DNA of 64,000 bases, from assembly GCF_954871325.1 (NCBI RefSeq), contig NC_088777.1, positions 38,913,366 to 38,977,365 on the forward strand, in the 5' to 3' direction. The position numbers and the translations under genes are program-made. This document shows, piece by piece, positions 61,701 through 64,000 of this stretch. Position 1 is the first letter of the stretch. The number at the start of each line of letters is the position of its first letter. The DNA comes from Gordionus sp. m RMFG-2023. Lineage: Eukaryota > Nematomorpha > Gordioida > Chordodea > Parachordodidae. The notes beneath the pieces are model-generated. The model saw nothing but the letters and a program-made list of their open reading frames with translations, made no database searches and was not told the DNA's origin.

Positions 61701-62910
61701 TCAACTCTCCTACTCTGCCCCTAACATCACTTCCCTTTGTTGCGCCCCTTGAATTACTCCCCCTGGTTTCGCTCCTTAGATTGGCTTCTCTCATTACGCT
61801 CCCTGAGCTATCCCCCTTGGTTTCGTTCCACGCATCTTCTCTTGCTACGCTCCCTGAGCTATCCCCCTTGGTTTCGTTCCACGCATCTTCTCTTGCTACG
61901 CTCCCTGAGCTATCCCCCTTGGTTTCGTTCCACGCATCTTCTCTTGCTACGCTCCTTGGGTTGTTCCCCTTTGTTTCGCTCCTTGGATCCTCTCTTGTTA
62001 CGCTCCTTGGGTTGTTCCCCTTTGTTTCGCTCCTTGGATCCTCTCTTGTTACGCTCCTTGGGTTGTTCCCCTTTGTTTCGCTCCTTGGATCCTCTCTTGT
62101 TACGCTCCTTGGGTTGTTCCCCTTTGTTTCGCTCCTTGGATCCTCTCTTGTTACGCTCCTTGGGTTGTTCCCCTTTGTTTCGCTCCTTGGATCCTCTCTT
62201 GTTACGCTTCTTGGGTTGTTCCCCTTTGTTTCGCTCCTTGGATCCTCTCTTGTTACGCTTCTTGGGTTGTTCCCCTTTGTTTCGCTCCTTGGATCCTCTC
62301 TTGTTACGCTTCTTGGGTTGTTCCCCTTTGTTTCGCTCCTTGGATCCTCTCTTGTTACGCTTCTTGGGTTGTTCCCCTTTGTTTCGCTCCTTGAATCCTC
62401 TCTTGTTACGCTTCTTGGGTTGTTCCCCTTTGTTTCGCTCCTTGAATGGTCTCCCCTGGTGTCAGGCTTCAATACAGTCTCGACTCCCGACCTTCCATTT
62501 TCACCCTCAAATGTCATAACTGCATACTCCTCACTAGTATTTGGTACAAATACACCCCACCATGAAAATACCCCCCAAAAACCATACCAGGGACCAATCC
62601 TAGTGATCCAATCCCACCCCAACACAGCTTCTATATTATGATTGATAATCCATAAATCTAATACTTCAACTCTTTCCCCCAATTTTACTATTATCTCCAC
62701 CCTACCCATTACCGCCATCAGTGTCCCATCAAACTGTCTTATCCTTAACCCCTCATTCTCTATCATTTCTCCTGGCCAAATACTTTGATATCTATTATAT
62801 CCAATTACTGAAATAGCTGCCCCCGTATCAAATAACATGGGAATAATTTTCCCCCCTAAATTAATCATTACTCTCGGGCAAGGATCATTAATTATCCCAT
62901 CTTGCAACAT
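58717..62910 (-). CDS. Gypsy pol polyprotein with internal repeat array
   Basis: 1397 codons from the first Met. The retropepsin-type protease has DTG at residues 28-30 (LFDTGAAISVIG). Residues ~153-373 are a low-complexity array of thirteen 17-residue repeats. A second set of ~14-residue degenerate repeats (NAQTQENRDV type) follows at ~470-545. Reverse transcriptase runs from ~600 (WATPLVPVKKANGKLRLCAD) with the catalytic YMDD near 733. RNase H follows (VAVDASNKGVGGAL near 877, TDHKPL near 947). Integrase has an HHCC zinc domain (HAGHQGM near 1105, CVRC near 1140) and a DDE core (LDFFDF, VSDGGPAF, QAERM near 1168, 1222, 1259). The C-terminus is basic. Without the repeats it would have ordinary gypsy length. 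It is expressed as a polyprotein and cut by its own protease in the family. Confidence 0.95.
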   Translation of the reverse strand: MLQDGIINDPCPRVMINLGGKIIPMLFDTGAAISVIGYNRYQSIWPGEMIENEGLRIRQFDGTLMAVMGRVEIIVKLGERVEVLDLWIINHNIEAVLGWDWITRIGPWYGFWGVFSWWGVFVPNTSEEYAVMTFEGENGRSGVETVLKPDTRGDHSRSETKGNNPRSVTREDSRSETKGNNPRSVTREDPRSETKGNNPRSVTREDPRSETKGNNPRSVTREDPRSETKGNNPRSVTREDPRSETKGNNPRSVTREDPRSETKGNNPRSVTREDPRSETKGNNPRSVTREDPRSETKGNNPRSVTREDPRSETKGNNPRSVAREDAWNETKGDSSGSVAREDAWNETKGDSSGSVAREDAWNETKGDSSGSVMREANLRSETRGSNSRGATKGSDVRGRVGELNYKREIRGNTSREETRDNNYIDKSRKIYPGHVGAVKEYGDIKEREEEGDTGKRDVGMPKESGDVNNAQTQENRDVNNAQPQASREVINAKTQENRAKIQGNREVRNTQTQGNREVMKARTLHDDEALLNDEDGKALGMAKVQEGARRLVQNYQVIFNEDLGCLKDYEVDIKLKDGYVPKYCALRRIPFEWRREVERELEQWVKKDIVCPIEYSEWATPLVPVKKANGKLRLCADFRVTLNPWVVEVKYPLPRIEEILASLKGSVYFSKIDFSNAYLQLRVKPEVRRLLTITTPKGLFAFCRLPFGLSVSAPIFQRTMAAVFQGLEGVYYYMDDVLVTGRTPEQHEQRLEEVFRRIKEKGLRASAEKSVLGVMEVTYLGHKITGKEVRPLDKNMTGISNMKRPNNKAEVQAFLGMVNYYHRFVEGFAQVAAPLYQLLRKGEKFEWTEEQEVAFKELKGRIGKEPILVCFNSELEVFVAVDASNKGVGGALLHCIDGLERPVLFFSRIFREAETRYSVIEQEALAVIFGLTKCREYLIGRRFVIYTDHKPLVHLFKKDNKELMLSPRLQRWLLLVGSFDVQVRYRRGKENYLPDILSRCGAGEDCEGKEQEGQDEKEERILIRTMAGISRGGPVTWEAIKRETLKDRELTRVKACLKGRKTWQDGDKTFKYIEKELAIIDECLVRGSRSVIPFKLREAVMAMIHAGHQGMERMKQWGREYVWWPGMNKDIENISRACVRCNSWAPMPRKDRESVWPKATQPWERIHLDFFDFDNKMYMLVVDAFSKWVEYEEVKGLTTQVVIRILKNLWAKFGVATIIVSDGGPAFISKQFKIFCGETGAKHILAPPYHPSSNGQAERMVAIVKNWLKKSKDGGGEMWVAVAYYNNSRKGEEPSPAEKFLGRRTRIGLDSLRPTEQRQEPTETGKASEFIVGQAVWARIFNSNRKWEAGVILENMGNKVTRVGFADGREGVRHRDQLRKRIEPERLRGALRVVRSK
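61785..62447 (-). repeat. In-frame 51-bp tandem array within pol (13 units)
   Basis: Each unit is 51 bp and encodes 17 residues. Ten units are of the type RSETKGNNPRSVTREDP and three of the type WNETKGDSSGSVAREDA. All units keep frame. Units fall into sub-blocks: those nearer the protease end use one synonymous base variant, those nearer RT another, indicating local amplification. The encoded product is highly charged and likely unstructured, lying between protease and reverse transcriptase. Because the array is in register, its complementary strand also stays open in two frames; those are artefacts. Confidence 0.95.
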
Positions 62911-63015
62911 ATTTAAAACCCCCTCCCTATTAGTTATCTTCCGAAAAAACCCCTCCTCTGTTCTTCCTAACCGCCACGCCCCGATCCGTAATGTCGATTT
63001 TTCGCCATCATATAG

Positions 63016-63762
63016 TCACACATTCTCACAGTCCCTCGCCACATGTCCCGCCCCTCGACACCTAAAACACTCCATATCCATCTTCCCCGTTTCCTTGACA
63101 TTGATCGCACGAACCCCTTCCACTTTCTCTCGCTTAATAGTCCTTACATTTGAAGCATTTGGACCCACCCCCCTCTCCGGAAAACCATTCTTATTACTGT
63201 AACTGCTTACATTACAATCCTCTTTATTATGTCCAAAGCGTCCACAACCCGCACATCTCAACCTTTCCTGTTTGCCAGGACAGTAAGGGGCTATATGACC
63301 AAATTTCCCACAACCAAAACACTTTGTATCACGACAATCTCTAAGCATATGACCTGGTTTACCACAATTATAACAATTCATTCCCCCTTTCCTTTGCGGC
63401 TCAAAACCCTGTCTTATTTCCATTCTCCTTCCCCTAGAGTACTCTTTTGGTTCTCTATAAGGTCTCAATGCCTGATTATCATTACAATCCTGCTTGTCAG
63501 TTATATATAAACTTCTGCTTATATCGCTATCCGTCCACCCCCTAATTAACTCCTGAACCGGCAACCATGTTACTCTGCCCATCATATCTTCCTCTCCATT
63601 ATGCCCCTCAATGGTTAAAGTTTGTCCTTTGATTTTTACACTGCGACTTCTCTTCATTCTCCTGCCCCAAATTAAACTACAAATCCATATAATTAATATC
63701 ACCAACGCCCCAAAAATATTATACTGAACCTCCCAATACTTAACAAATTTTAAGCTTTTCAT
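63016..63762 (-). CDS. Gag-type nucleocapsid ORF with four zinc knuckles and N-terminal hydrophobic segment
   Basis: 248 codons. Residues 16-32 (IFGALVILIIWICSLIW) form one strongly hydrophobic segment followed by GRRMKRSRS, like a single membrane anchor. Four CCHC knuckles follow at 130-143, 148-161, 170-183 and 232-245 (CYNCGKPGHMLRDC, CFGCGKFGHIAPYC, CAGCGRFGHNKEDC, CFRCRGAGHVARDC), typical of nucleocapsid RNA binding. No capsid-like domain is recognisable, and the protein is shorter than usual gypsy Gag; a further Gag exon or ORF may lie beyond the right edge of the window. It is in the same frame as pol, which begins directly after it. Membrane anchoring is an inference from hydrophobicity. 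Confidence 0.8.
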   Translation of the reverse strand: MKSLKFVKYWEVQYNIFGALVILIIWICSLIWGRRMKRSRSVKIKGQTLTIEGHNGEEDMMGRVTWLPVQELIRGWTDSDISRSLYITDKQDCNDNQALRPYREPKEYSRGRRMEIRQGFEPQRKGGMNCYNCGKPGHMLRDCRDTKCFGCGKFGHIAPYCPGKQERLRCAGCGRFGHNKEDCNVSSYSNKNGFPERGVGPNASNVRTIKREKVEGVRAINVKETGKMDMECFRCRGAGHVARDCENV

Positions 63763-64000
63763 CCTAACGTTATAAAAAATTTATTATTAATTTTAAAATG
63801 AAAATCTTGGTTATTTGTAAAGTTAATAGATAAGATATTATTACTAACGTAAATAATCCAATAATGCACATATACATGCAACAATCTCAAACAAAATAAT
63901 CAATATACCTATTATTGATAGGATGTTGTGTAAATTGCTCTCCGCGAATTTACCGTGTATTTTGATTTCTTTAACCCAAACTGATAGCACTTTTGTGTAA
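63763..64000. other. Probable gypsy 5' leader, window edge
   Basis: AT-rich sequence upstream of the Gag-type ORF on the minus strand. No LTR end, primer-binding site or additional coding frame could be identified with confidence before the window ends. Confidence 0.4.

Larger units (their letters stand above)
58717..63762 (-). mobile_element. Ty3/gypsy LTR retrotransposon, ORFs apparently whole
   Basis: On the minus strand a Gag-type zinc-knuckle ORF is followed by a full pol in protease, reverse transcriptase, RNase H, integrase order, which defines Ty3/gypsy (Metaviridae). The coding region is far richer in G+C than the host flanks. Both ORFs look uninterrupted, so the copy is probably young. 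The LTRs are not identified: the 5' part lies beyond the right edge, and the 3' limit is somewhere in 56.3-58.7 kb. No env-like protein was recognised. Confidence 0.92.

Noticed and set aside
61737-62641. Two long plus-strand open frames (260 and 286 codons) with repetitive Leu/Phe/Ser-rich products
   Set aside because: They are the antisense of the 51-bp in-register array in the gypsy pol. A repeat whose length is a multiple of three keeps several frames open, and there is no independent support.

Overview
The window is very AT-rich (about three quarters A+T by eye) nuclear DNA of an invertebrate animal. The evidence is a neuropeptide-type seven-transmembrane receptor, tRNA-derived SINE and LINE debris, several hAT and Tc1/mariner families, and a Ty3/gypsy element. 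The receptor is of the NPY/NPF/sNPF type, which points to a bilaterian; I cannot name the species or phylum. Host genes are scarce. The only host protein gene I can support is the intronless 576-residue receptor at 18379-20109 on the minus strand.

Layout. 1-6.0 kb: AT-rich DNA with GC-rich patches from a dispersed 'GGGCCGGGC' repeat family. 6.0-8.3 kb: a decayed hAT transposon inserted in a ~33-bp minisatellite and itself split by a 224-bp MITE with a perfect 8-bp target duplication. 10.4-12.7 kb: a GGGCC-family repeat followed by a second, unrelated hAT element on the minus strand. 15.2-15.4 kb: a tRNA-derived SINE. 18.4-20.1 kb: the receptor gene. 22.7-27.1 kb: MITEs and a hAT-like remnant. 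30.1-31.6 kb: a 5'-truncated LINE with two hairpins at its 3' end. 34.6-43.2 kb: TIR-bearing non-autonomous elements, one with another MITE inside it, and a tandem GGGCC array. 44.8-47.0 kb: a Tc1-like transposase remnant, a second LINE fragment (zinc-finger plus endonuclease-like C-terminus) and a degenerate ~100-bp tandem repeat. 48.3-51.1 kb: a young, short, apparently non-coding LTR retrotransposon with near-identical LTRs, a primer-binding site and a polypurine tract. 54.7-55.7 kb: a ZMYM1-like hAT remnant.

56.4-63.8 kb: a Ty3/gypsy element on the minus strand, much richer in G+C than its surroundings. It has a small membrane-anchored-looking Gag-type ORF with four zinc knuckles, then in the same frame a 1397-codon pol (protease, reverse transcriptase, RNase H, integrase). 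Pol carries an in-frame array of thirteen 17-residue repeats between protease and reverse transcriptase. Its ORFs look whole. Its 5' end lies beyond the right edge of the window. A further zinc-knuckle ORF lies on its 3' side.

The window is best read as a transposon graveyard around one receptor gene. The most unusual items are the gypsy element's repeat-bearing pol and its gag/pol junction, the stable hairpins at the end of the first hAT, and the many G/C homopolymers in AT-rich DNA. All calls come from reading the sequence by eye; no database was searched.
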